From assembly GCF_900177425.1 (NCBI RefSeq), contig NZ_LT840184.1, forward strand, positions 5,701,787 through 5,765,786: DNA of 64,000 nucleotides, given 5' to 3'. A program made the translations under genes and the position numbers. Shown in pieces: positions 18,130 through 26,145 of this stretch. The notes under the pieces are model-generated. The model ran no database searches. It saw nothing but the letters and a program-made list of their open reading frames with translations, and was not told the DNA's origin. Numbering within the stretch: position 1 is the stretch's first letter; every line of letters starts with the position of its first letter. Source of the DNA: Paenibacillus uliginis N3/975 (lineage in GTDB: Bacteria; Bacillota; Bacilli; Paenibacillales; Paenibacillaceae).

Positions 18130-19278
18130 TTGTTTTCCATCTGGTCCTTGAGTCGTATGAATCGAAAACTGCTGCTCGCGATAATTGCCGGGGTATTCCT
18201 CATGTCGTGTCTGTTAATCATTGCCGGCGGCAAGAACGGGCCGCAGGGCGCCATTATCGAAATGGAGCAAAAATATATAACGAGTGCGGAAATGATCGGC
18301 CATCCTGATGATGTGGACGGTTCATCTGTCGTTATGCCGGGTGTACCGCTTATGATTGCCGGACTGACAAAGCTGTTTGGGAATGAAGGACATGCTTTCA
18401 CGGCATACCGCCTCATCCAATCGCTTTTCCACGCCCTCTCCGTCTATCTGGTGTTCGTTCTGTCCAGATATATGTTTAATACATCAACAGCACTATTAGC
18501 ATGTCTCATATATGCTCTTTATTGGCCAGCCTATGGCATTGTTCGCCTCATACTACCGGATACGACAATGCAGATGCTTATGTTGATGCTCGTGTGCGCC
18601 GTGATCGGAGCGCTCGAGTTCAAGCAGGCAGGCTGGTATACTGCCGCAGGTGTGCTTACAGCCCTCGTGGCCTACTTCAACCTGCAAGCTCTGCTATATC
18701 CGATTGTCTTTGTCATCCTCTGGTGGAAATACCACAGTCCGTGGCGAGTCATCATCAGCGGAACTCTGCTGATAACAATCGGATATCTTCTGGTCATGTC
18801 GCCTTGGTGGCTCAGCATACCGATCTTTGAGAAGCTAATGTACCTTCCAGGCCCATGGAATATCGCACCGCTCTGGCTGGATGCCCGCTTCATCGAAGGA
18901 AATCCATTGGTCCACTTGTACCGTAGTATATTCGGAGGACTCTCTACGAAATATGCCGGACGTTTTGGTAATGAAGAAGCCCGGAGGGTCGTTCAATCTG
19001 CTTTGGATTTTGTGCGTCTGATTTTGCTGTATGCTGGCGTCGTTGGCCTTGTCTGGTCCGTCTGGAAATACCGGTTAAAGAGACAGCTTCCTGCACTGCT
19101 AACTCTTCTGTATTTCATAGCGGCTGACTGGCTCGTCCCCAGCCTGGATGGAACGGGCTTTCCATACGGGGTTTTTCTTCTTCTATACACTGCATTTCTA
19201 ACAAATAAGGCCGTTATATACGCCCATAAATCCAGTCTCCACAGAGGGGCGTCCCGCCAGCGGAAATATGTAAGGTAA
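18130..19278 (+). CDS. GT-C-like (family 39-type) membrane glycosyltransferase-like protein
   Basis: A protein of about 382 residues with some nine membrane helices. The first external loop (SAEMIGHPDDVDGSSVVMPG, followed by VPLMIAGLTKLFG) and the following YRLIQSLFHALSVYLVF resemble dolichyl-phosphate mannosyltransferase/ArnT-type enzymes, which transfer sugars from lipid carriers. A second Asp motif appears as RLILPDTTMQML. It is shorter than most members, so activity is uncertain. The start is ambiguous: TTG 18130 fits the GTGGAG site better than GTG 18121. It is a single gene without informative neighbours. Confidence 0.7.
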   Translation: MFSIWSLSRMNRKLLLAIIAGVFLMSCLLIIAGGKNGPQGAIIEMEQKYITSAEMIGHPDDVDGSSVVMPGVPLMIAGLTKLFGNEGHAFTAYRLIQSLFHALSVYLVFVLSRYMFNTSTALLACLIYALYWPAYGIVRLILPDTTMQMLMLMLVCAVIGALEFKQAGWYTAAGVLTALVAYFNLQALLYPIVFVILWWKYHSPWRVIISGTLLITIGYLLVMSPWWLSIPIFEKLMYLPGPWNIAPLWLDARFIEGNPLVHLYRSIFGGLSTKYAGRFGNEEARRVVQSALDFVRLILLYAGVVGLVWSVWKYRLKRQLPALLTLLYFIAADWLVPSLDGTGFPYGVFLLLYTAFLTNKAVIYAHKSSLHRGASRQRKYVR

Positions 19279-19358
19279 AAATATATTTCACAAAGACAAC
19301 GTGCTACAATGAAATCACATCATATTGCATTTATTACATATAGGAGGGATTTCATCCA

Positions 19359-20333
19359 ATGTCAATTATGCCATTAAGCCGCCGGAACATACCGGCTAGC
19401 CGACTTGTGCTGGGATGTATGGGACTCGGCGGAGGTTGGGATGATAGTCCGATTACCGAAGAACATGTCCGCCAAGCTCACGATGCGGTAGATGCCGCCC
19501 TGGCGATTGGAATCAATATGTTTGATCACGCGGATATCTACACCCGGGGCAAGGCTGAGAGTGTCTTCGGACAAGTTCTAAAAGAACGTCCAGACCTTCG
19601 GGAGCAGATCATTATCCAATCCAAGTGTGGGATACGGTTTGCAGAGCCTAACGGAATACCCGGTCGATATGACTTTTCCAGAGAACATATTTTGTCCAGC
19701 GTAGACGGATCGCTTCAGCGGTTGGGTGTAGAATATCTGGATATTCTGTTGCTGCACCGTCCGGATCCATTGATGGACCCCGAAGAAGTGGCTGCTGCGC
19801 TAGAAACGCTGAAGGCATCAGGCAAAGTTCGGAATTTCGGAGTGTCCAACATGACAGCCGGACAGATTGCTCTGCTTCAGGCTTATACCAATGAGCCGTT
19901 TATCGTGAACCAGCTGCAGATGAGCCTGCAGCATATCGGATGGCTCGATGCTGGCGTTCATGTGAACCGCGATGACGCCAAAGAGAACATGTTCCCTGAG
20001 GGAACGCTTGAGTACTGCCAGATGAACCGGATTCAAATCCAGGCTTGGAGTCCGCTTGCCCAGGGCGTGTACACGGGCCGTCCGGTTCAGGACTTGCCGG
20101 AATCCATTCAGGAGACAGCTGCGTTGGTGAAGCGATTAGCCAATGAGAAAGAGACAACTGCTGAAGCCATCTTGCTTGCCTGGCTCATGAAACATCCAGC
20201 AGGAATTCAGCCGGTCATCGGTACCAAGAATCCGGATCGTATCCGTGCTTGCAGCGGTGCCGAGCTTGTGGAGCTCACCCGTGAAGAATGGTATTCGCTG
20301 TATGTCAGCTCCCGTGGAGTCGCACTACCTTAA
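19359..20333 (+). CDS. Aldo/keto reductase, YdhF-like
   Basis: A 324-residue NADPH-dependent reductase. The catalytic tetrad can be read in FDHADIYTRG (Asp, Tyr), IIQSKCGIRF (Lys) and LDILLLHRPDP (His). The cofactor region ends with GTKNPDRIRACSG. The pattern KVRNFGVSNMTAGQ and WSPLAQG is typical of the YdhF group. The physiological substrate is unknown. GGAGGG precedes the ATG. A repeat element and a terminator follow directly. Confidence 0.92.
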   Translation: MSIMPLSRRNIPASRLVLGCMGLGGGWDDSPITEEHVRQAHDAVDAALAIGINMFDHADIYTRGKAESVFGQVLKERPDLREQIIIQSKCGIRFAEPNGIPGRYDFSREHILSSVDGSLQRLGVEYLDILLLHRPDPLMDPEEVAAALETLKASGKVRNFGVSNMTAGQIALLQAYTNEPFIVNQLQMSLQHIGWLDAGVHVNRDDAKENMFPEGTLEYCQMNRIQIQAWSPLAQGVYTGRPVQDLPESIQETAALVKRLANEKETTAEAILLAWLMKHPAGIQPVIGTKNPDRIRACSGAELVELTREEWYSLYVSSRGVALP

Positions 20334-20339
20334 ATTCTC

Positions 20340-20394
20340 ACCGCGCGAAGCTCTCAGTACACGAGTACGGCTCGTATGACATCGGTCGACCACA
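20340..20394 (+). repeat. Intergenic repeat, copy B
   Basis: A 55-base element beginning 7 bases after the reductase stop. The outer blocks match copy A at 6049-6102 (one mismatch in the first 17 bases, 16 of 19 in the last 19), while the middle differs. In this copy the middle can fold as ACGAG-TACGG-CTCGT. Confidence 0.7.
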
Positions 20395-20434
20395 TGCGTT
20401 TTCTGCACTTCAGTCCGGTCGAATATAGCACAGA

Positions 20435-20474
20435 AAAGAGAACTTCCATAAAGATGGAGGTTCTCTTGTTTTTT
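20435..20474 (+). terminator. Terminator after aldo/keto reductase
   Basis: AAGAGAACTTCCAT and ATGGAGGTTCTCTT form a 14-bp stem with one mismatch and a 4-base loop, followed by GTTTTTT. Confidence 0.88.
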
Positions 20475-20503
20475 AATAATGGCGTTAATATCGATCCGAT
20501 TTA

Positions 20504-22354
20504 TCACGTAATATTTTTGACATTTAACATTCTAATCGCATTAAGTATAGCTAGGACGGATACACCAACGTCTGCGAATACGGCTGACCACATGCTTGCG
20601 ATCCCAAATGCGCCTAGAATAAGAACAGCAAATTTTACGGTTAAAGCAAAAATGATATTTTGTTTGACGATTCTTAATGTTTTGCGTGATATTTTTACGA
20701 CTGTGGCGATTTTTGAAGGCTCATCCGTCATGATGACAACATCTGCCGCTTCAATTGCGGCATCAGAACCTAGACCACCCATGGCAATACCGATATCAGC
20801 TCTTGCTAGCACAGGGGCATCGTTAATACCGTCACCGACAAAGGCAAGTGTGCCTTTTGCTGATTTTTCACTGAGCAATTGTTCCAATTTATCAACTTTG
20901 TCACCCGGAAGTAGTTCTGTATATGCTGCATCCAATCCAAGCTGATTCGCTACTTTAAGACCTACCGCTTTACTATCACCTGTCAGCATTACTGTTTTTC
21001 GAACTTTATTTGCTTTCAAATCTCTGATGGCTTGCTGTGAATCTTCTTTGATCTCATCGGAAATTGTAATATATCCTGCATAGGCTCCATTTACAGCGAC
21101 ATGAACTACAGTTCCTATAATATCACCTTTATAGTACTGTATGTTTTCTCGTTGCATCAGCTTAGCATTACCCGCCATAACGGGTCGACCATCAAAAAAT
21201 GCCTTAACACCATGTCCTGAAATTTCCTCGGCATCGGCTAATCTTGAGTTATCAATCGGTCGTCCGTAAGCTTGCTTAAGCGACATTGAAATAGGGTGAT
21301 TGGAGTAGCTTTCGGCATAAGCAGTAATTTCCAACAATTCGTCTTTTGACATTCCATTAGGTTGAATATCGGTTACGTTGAATGTTCCTTTAGTTAAGGT
21401 ACCTGTTTTGTCAAATACAATAATTTCGGTATCAGCTAATGCTTGCAGATAATTCCCGCCCTTAACTAACACACCAACTTTTGAGGCACCACCGATACCT
21501 CCGAAGAAGCTTAATGGAACGGAAATAACTAATGCACATGGACAGGAAATAACTAAGAATACTAATGCTCTGTATACCCAGTCACTAAATGTAGCTCCGC
21601 TAATAACGAGTGGTGGAATAACGGCGAGCAGTGCTGCAACTATGACTACAATCGGAGTGTAGTATTTAGCAAATTTAGTAATAAAGTTTTCAGTGGTTGC
21701 TTTTTCGTTGCTGGCATTTTCCACCAAATCAAGAATTTTGGCAACCGTAGATTCTCCGTATTCTTTAGTCACTTCTATCGTTAATACACCGTTTAAATTA
21801 ATAAAACCACTTAAAATATCATTGTCTATGGATACCTCACGTGGTACAGATTCGCCTGTTAAAGCAGATGTGTCTACCATCGAAACACCGTCAATGATTT
21901 TACCATCGAGTGGAACTTTCTCACCGGCTTTTACTACAATAATATCGCCTATGACCACTTCTTCTGGGTCGACTTTTACCAGTTTTCCGTTTCGTTGTAC
22001 ATTGGCATAATCAGGACGAATATCCATTAACCCAGCGATCGATTTACGTGATTTATCAACAGCGTATGATTGGAACAATTCACCTACTTGGTAGAACAAC
22101 ATGACTGCAACGCCTTCAGGATATTCTCCAATAATAAATGCACCAATTGTTGCAATACTCATTAAGAAGTTTTCATCAAATACTTTCCCGCGCAAAATAT
22201 TCTTAAGAGCTTTCAGTACAACATCACCACCTGCGATCAGGTAGATGACGAGGTACACCCAAAGTTTCCACGAATCATTAATAGGAATTATCATTGTAGC
22301 AAAAAATAAAATTAAGGCTGTAATGGTACGGATTAACCGTTTTTTCTCTCTCAT
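20504..22354 (-). CDS. Zn/Cd/Pb-type P1B ATPase lacking the N-terminal metal domain
   Basis: A 616-residue heavy-metal efflux pump. Visible motifs are the actuator TALTGESVP, the membrane SCPCALV, phosphorylation site DKTGTLTKG, HP-type motif NHPIS, and the hinge MLTGDS and GDGINDAPVLA. The last helix region FADVGVSVLAILNAIRML carries the Asp typical of Zn/Cd/Pb (ZntA/CadA) pumps. Typical CadA proteins begin with an HMA domain; here that domain is a separate upstream gene. The gene is AT-richer than its neighbours, which hints at transfer. No ArsR/CadC regulator is adjacent. Confidence 0.93.
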   Translation of the reverse strand: MREKKRLIRTITALILFFATMIIPINDSWKLWVYLVIYLIAGGDVVLKALKNILRGKVFDENFLMSIATIGAFIIGEYPEGVAVMLFYQVGELFQSYAVDKSRKSIAGLMDIRPDYANVQRNGKLVKVDPEEVVIGDIIVVKAGEKVPLDGKIIDGVSMVDTSALTGESVPREVSIDNDILSGFINLNGVLTIEVTKEYGESTVAKILDLVENASNEKATTENFITKFAKYYTPIVVIVAALLAVIPPLVISGATFSDWVYRALVFLVISCPCALVISVPLSFFGGIGGASKVGVLVKGGNYLQALADTEIIVFDKTGTLTKGTFNVTDIQPNGMSKDELLEITAYAESYSNHPISMSLKQAYGRPIDNSRLADAEEISGHGVKAFFDGRPVMAGNAKLMQRENIQYYKGDIIGTVVHVAVNGAYAGYITISDEIKEDSQQAIRDLKANKVRKTVMLTGDSKAVGLKVANQLGLDAAYTELLPGDKVDKLEQLLSEKSAKGTLAFVGDGINDAPVLARADIGIAMGGLGSDAAIEAADVVIMTDEPSKIATVVKISRKTLRIVKQNIIFALTVKFAVLILGAFGIASMWSAVFADVGVSVLAILNAIRMLNVKNIT

Positions 22355-22382
22355 AATTTAACCTCCACTCCATCTACTTGCA

Positions 22383-22424
22383 TAATATCAGTGGCCGTGG
22401 TTAAACCCACAGCCACTGATATTA
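22383..22424 (-). promoter_or_regulatory. Strong hairpin between HMA and ATPase genes
   Basis: TAATATCAGTGGC-GTGG and CCAC-GCCACTGATATTA form a stem of about 17 bp with one mismatch. There is no T-run after it on the minus strand, so it may act as an mRNA stabiliser or partial terminator that sets a high chaperone-to-pump ratio. The role is inferred. Confidence 0.6.
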
Positions 22425-22434
22425 CTGCTTATGA

Positions 22435-22653
22435 CTAAGCTTTTATTACAACACCTGGTTCGATTTTTCTGATCGTAGCTTTAGCTTGTTCCACAACACT
22501 ATCAAATTTGTCGTCAGCTGCTTCAAGCACTAGCTTACTGCTCATGAAGTTTACGCTTGCTTTGCTAACATCATCGATTTTTGCGACCGCTCTTTCCAAC
22601 TTAGCAGCACAGTTTGCGCAATCCAGCCCATCTAATTTAAAAGCTTTTTTCAT
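22435..22653 (-). CDS. Stand-alone HMA metal-binding protein upstream of the P-type ATPase
   Basis: A 72-residue HMA-fold protein with the metal motif GLDCANCAAK near residue 10, as in the N-terminal domain of CadA. ATG 22653 is preferred, 8 bases after GGAGG; a TTG 15 bases upstream is less likely. It precedes the ATPase by 80 bases on the same strand and probably supplies the metal-binding function missing from that protein. Its sequence (AKLERAVAKIDDVSKASVNF) fits a CadA HMA domain better than CopZ. Confidence 0.9.
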   Translation of the reverse strand: MKKAFKLDGLDCANCAAKLERAVAKIDDVSKASVNFMSSKLVLEAADDKFDSVVEQAKATIRKIEPGVVIKA

Positions 22654-22801
22654 AATAATTACCTCCAAATTACATTATATTTATATATGAGAAACTGTTC
22701 ATATACTAATATATTGTAAAGTCTCGTTTTATGCAAGTGTAAAATTAACATAGTTAGAACTTGACGTCATATACCATAGATGGGTATAGTTTATTTTTCG
22801 T

Positions 22802-22831
22802 AAAAAAGAAGACTTCGGATTATTTCCGAAG
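22802..22831 (-). terminator. Terminator on the minus strand
   Basis: On the minus strand CTTCGGA and TCCGAAG pair around a 5-base loop, with TTTTTT shortly after. No plus-strand gene ends here, so it supports a minus-strand gene ending at 22838. Confidence 0.7.
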
Positions 22832-22837
22832 CCCCTG

Positions 22838-23197
22838 TTAAAGGATTCTCTTACCACCTTTAGCCTCCCGCTCCTCTCTCGCTTTCCGGTCCCTTTCGAG
22901 CGCTTCTTCTACCCAATCCCTCGGGGATCGCGAAGGGATTTTGCTATTGATGTGCAACAGTAAAAATATAATAATAATCTGCAAAATAATAATAATCGCG
23001 ACTATATCCTGTTCCTCCCTTCTCTCCTGAGTTTTTACTTTCTTATCTCTTAAATAAGAACACTTCTTTTCATACTGAGGTTTGGTTACAAAGGGAGGCA
23101 GCCCCGCGGGAGTGTATTTCCTTTGCCACGGCGCCAGTAATCCGGTAAACTGGGTAGGCACTATTATTTCAATTGCGATTGGTGAGTTATATGACAT
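22838..23197 (-). CDS. Candidate small membrane protein with charged tail
   Basis: The open frame ends in one strongly hydrophobic helix (IVAIIIILQIIIIFLLLH), followed by a highly charged tail (WVEEALERDRKAREERE). A terminator follows the stop. The frame reaches back to 23197, overlapping the start of the helicase on the other strand, but a good GGGAGG site near 23014 suggests a shorter protein of about 55 residues; no standard start codon follows that site at the right distance. So the start is unresolved, and a mutated start is possible. Function unknown. Confidence 0.4.
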   Translation of the reverse strand: MSYNSPIAIEIIVPTQFTGLLAPWQRKYTPAGLPPFVTKPQYEKKCSYLRDKKVKTQERREEQDIVAIIIILQIIIIFLLLHINSKIPSRSPRDWVEEALERDRKAREEREAKGGKRIL

Positions 23198-25659
23198 CCA
23201 TACCTTTTTATAAACGCCCTTTCGGAAGTGACCGCAAGGATCTCCCGTTCGCCGAGCTCGCTTCTTCCAGAAGTAGCCGGGAGCTGGTGGGCGATCAAGC
23301 CGCAGATGCGGCTTTTTTCCGCAGTTTGGAGTCGCAGGGGTTATATCTGAACCGGGCTCAAATCGAGGCCGTTAGGCACACAGACGGCCCCCTTCTGACC
23401 TTGGCGGGGGCAGGGTCCGGTAAAACGTCCGTCCTCGTTAGCCGTGCAGGATACTTGATGGCCGTCGGCAAAGCCGATCCCGCCTCCATCCTGCTTGTTA
23501 CGTTTTCTTCAAAGGCAGCAGCGGAGATGAAAGAGCGGATTATGAGTCTCCCAGACCTCCACCCTAAGGAAAGTGCGAAGGTGACTGCCAGGACGTTTCA
23601 CTCCTTTTTCCTATACTTGCTACGGACGCGCGGATTCCGGCAGGAAATTCTGAGCAATTCAAGACATCAGCAGTTCATTATAAAGCGAATCCTGAGGGAG
23701 ATGGGGCTTCAGGACGGCTACGAAGCGGAGACGCTGCTGTCGCTATGGTCCGCCTACCGCATGAATATGACCGGTCTGGATGAGCTTCCGGTTCGCACGC
23801 CGGCAGAAATTGAACAGAGACAGATTTTTGCCCGTTATGAAGCGTGGAAGGAAGAGAACGGCCAGATGGATTTTGACGATATTCTCGTGCTGTCCTACCG
23901 CCTGCTGACTTCGGACGACAGACTGCTCTCGTCTCTGCAGCGGCGCTACCGCTATGTCATGGTGGACGAGTTCCAGGATACCGGACTTCTTCCTTATGAG
24001 CTGCTGAAAATGATCGTGCGTCCTCACGCCAACCTGATGGTTGTCGGAGATGACGACCAGACAATCTACAGCTTTAATGGAGCGCGAAATGAGTTTATTT
24101 TGGAGTTCGATCAGACGTTTCCTGGCGCCAAAGTCGTGACGCTCGACGTCAATTATCGTTCCCTCTCCAGCATCGTCGGACTGGGCAACGAGATCATACG
24201 CGAGAACAAACGGCGGCGCATCAAAAAACTTCAGTCCACCCGCAAGAGCGGAAACGTTCCGCTGTATCTGCGGCCCGGTGATCCTGATGAGGAGGCCGAG
24301 CTGCTGCTGAAGCATATCTCCGGAGAAGTAAGCGAGGGCAAGAAGAGTTACAGCGATTATGCAATTCTTTACCGTACGTCCAACAATAGCAGGGCTGTGT
24401 TCGAGCAGCTTGTTATGAAGGAAATTCCGTTTATTCACTATGAGCAAGGAGACCTGTTCTACGAACAGTGGATGGTCAAACCGGTTATGGACCACCTTCG
24501 TCTTTCACTCGACCGCCGGGACTTCAAGGCGATGGAAGGCATGCTGAATACGCTGTACATTAACCGGGACAAAGGCATTGCCTTTATCCGTGAAAAAGAC
24601 GCCCCGCGGCCCAAGAAAGGACCTCTTTCCCACCTGCTCTCCTATCCCGGACTTAAAGATTTTCAGATCGAGCAAATCCGGGAACGGTCTAAAATGATTA
24701 AATCACTGAAAGCCCTGGAACCGGAAGATGCCGTCCGCGAAATCCGGCTGCGTTTCTACGACAAATACTTAGAAGCTGATAACACACAAGATCTGACGAT
24801 GCACAAGGAGTTCATTCAAGAAGGGCTCGACGAACTAGAGGCTTCGGCTAAACGGTTTAAGGATCTGGCGTCCTTTATTGGCTTCGTGGACCGTCTGATT
24901 GAAGTCCACCGGGAAATGGCTGCACGGAAAAAGGATGACTCCACCGATGCCGTGAAACTGATGACGATTCATAAAGCGAAAGGACTGGAATTCCCGTCGG
25001 TCTGCCTGATCGGAGCTTCCGAGGGCATTCTGCCGCATACGTCTTCTCTCGAGGCCGAGCATATGGACGATAACCATCCGCTTACCTCCAGGCAGGAAAA
25101 AGGGGCCGATGCGCTGGAAGAGGAACGGAGATTGGCATACGTCGCCGTCACCCGCGCCAGAGACGAGCTGATCATCAGCTCTCCGGCTTACTACCGTGGC
25201 CGGAAGGTGGAGGTGTCCCGCTTCCTTCAGAGCGTGTTCCAGTCCTCAAGCCAAGGCCCGAATGAGAAGAAACACAAAGATGGAACCCTTGACTCCCGTA
25301 AAGATTGGAGACGAACGAACAGAGAAAGCTCTGCTCGCAGTACTGGCTCGCGCAGTTCCACTGGAACAGCCGCTGGGCCTGGTTCATCCCGCAGATCTGG
25401 CGACCGTTCAGCCCGTTCAGCGAATGAGCGTCTTCGTGTAACGGTTCAATCCGGCCCCTCTGGCAATAAGGAAGCACAGGTATCAGCCGTCCGTACCGAG
25501 TCCGTGCGCGCATGGCTCTGCACCGGCACAGGCTGTAAGGGCTGGCAGCGCTTGGAATCCGGCAAATCCGGAACGAAGAATGGTAAGAAATGTCCGTTAT
25601 GTGGATCTCCTATGAAAACGGGGATGAAAGAGGCCGCTGTTCCTGCAGGTAGGCGGTAA
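23191..25659 (+). CDS. UvrD/Rep-family DNA helicase with C-terminal YdjO-like zinc ribbon
   Basis: An 822-residue superfamily 1A helicase. Motifs in order: TLAGAGSGKTSVL (Walker A), VTFSSKAAAEM, FDDILV, VMVDEFQDT (Walker B), GDDDQTIYSFNGA, LDVNYRS, LMTIHKAKGLEF and YVAVTRARDELII. Residues about 690-770 are low-complexity, rich in Ser, Arg and Gly. The last about 50 residues form a zinc-ribbon: WLCTGTGCKGW, then KCPLCGSPMKTG. This module matches the small protein at 49987-50223 and Bacillus YdjO. The start is ATG 23191. It probably unwinds DNA in repair; the ribbon may add nucleic-acid or partner binding. Confidence 0.92.
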   Translation: MTSIPFYKRPFGSDRKDLPFAELASSRSSRELVGDQAADAAFFRSLESQGLYLNRAQIEAVRHTDGPLLTLAGAGSGKTSVLVSRAGYLMAVGKADPASILLVTFSSKAAAEMKERIMSLPDLHPKESAKVTARTFHSFFLYLLRTRGFRQEILSNSRHQQFIIKRILREMGLQDGYEAETLLSLWSAYRMNMTGLDELPVRTPAEIEQRQIFARYEAWKEENGQMDFDDILVLSYRLLTSDDRLLSSLQRRYRYVMVDEFQDTGLLPYELLKMIVRPHANLMVVGDDDQTIYSFNGARNEFILEFDQTFPGAKVVTLDVNYRSLSSIVGLGNEIIRENKRRRIKKLQSTRKSGNVPLYLRPGDPDEEAELLLKHISGEVSEGKKSYSDYAILYRTSNNSRAVFEQLVMKEIPFIHYEQGDLFYEQWMVKPVMDHLRLSLDRRDFKAMEGMLNTLYINRDKGIAFIREKDAPRPKKGPLSHLLSYPGLKDFQIEQIRERSKMIKSLKALEPEDAVREIRLRFYDKYLEADNTQDLTMHKEFIQEGLDELEASAKRFKDLASFIGFVDRLIEVHREMAARKKDDSTDAVKLMTIHKAKGLEFPSVCLIGASEGILPHTSSLEAEHMDDNHPLTSRQEKGADALEEERRLAYVAVTRARDELIISSPAYYRGRKVEVSRFLQSVFQSSSQGPNEKKHKDGTLDSRKDWRRTNRESSARSTGSRSSTGTAAGPGSSRRSGDRSARSANERLRVTVQSGPSGNKEAQVSAVRTESVRAWLCTGTGCKGWQRLESGKSGTKNGKKCPLCGSPMKTGMKEAAVPAGRR

Positions 25660-25737
25660 GATGTTAAGACGGTAAGTTGATTACGTCTCTTGTTATGATG
25701 AGCCTCAAGCGATTATATTCATTTCTGAAAATCCCAA

Positions 25738-25773
25738 AAAGAAGCGGTCCTCAAATCTGAGAACCGCTTCTTC
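25738..25773. terminator. Bidirectional terminator between helicase and WXG100 gene
   Basis: AAGAAGCGGT and ACCGCTTCTT pair, with an inner CTC/GAG. It serves the converging helicase and WXG100 genes. Confidence 0.85.
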
Positions 25774-25835
25774 TTATATATCCGGTTTTAATCCCAATCC
25801 GAAACTCTTCAGTCCGGAATCTTCGCTCTCTTCCA

Positions 25836-26114
25836 TCATCCCCAGCCTAGGCTCCTGTCAGCTTCCAGCATTCTGCTAATATAGGCCTCTAACTCCCGAA
25901 TACGCTGCTCTAGCTCACTGATTTTTGCGTTGGCTCCTTGTACGAAACGTTCCATCTTCATGCGGAGCTCTTCTGCAGATTTCCCTTTCCATTCCTGTAG
26001 GCGGGCAGAGATGCCTTTTACCGTTGCGACCTGCTGCAGCAATCGTTGCCGAAGCTGTTCACACTGCTGGATGGCCCTTCTTAAATCTTCAACCTGTACC
26101 GAAATTCGACTCAT
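25836..26114 (-). CDS. WXG100-family small helical protein
   Basis: A 92-residue all-helical protein with the hairpin turn EWKGKSAEEL at residues 41-50 (Trp42-x-Gly44), the mark of WXG100 substrates and partners of type VII secretion. The two flanking helices are amphipathic and rich in Gln, Leu, Glu and Arg. It lies 31 bases after the lipase gene on the same strand, so the two are probably made together. It could pair with the C-terminal helical domain of the lipase for export. No secretion-machine genes are in the window. Confidence 0.85.
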   Translation of the reverse strand: MSRISVQVEDLRRAIQQCEQLRQRLLQQVATVKGISARLQEWKGKSAEELRMKMERFVQGANAKISELEQRIRELEAYISRMLEADRSLGWG

Positions 26115-26145
26115 TAGCGCTCAACTCCCGCCTGCTCGTTTATGA

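Noticed and set aside
23743..24495. A 250-codon frame antisense to the helicase gene
   Set aside because: It lies wholly inside a well-supported helicase gene, has no ribosome site and reads as frame-shadow text.
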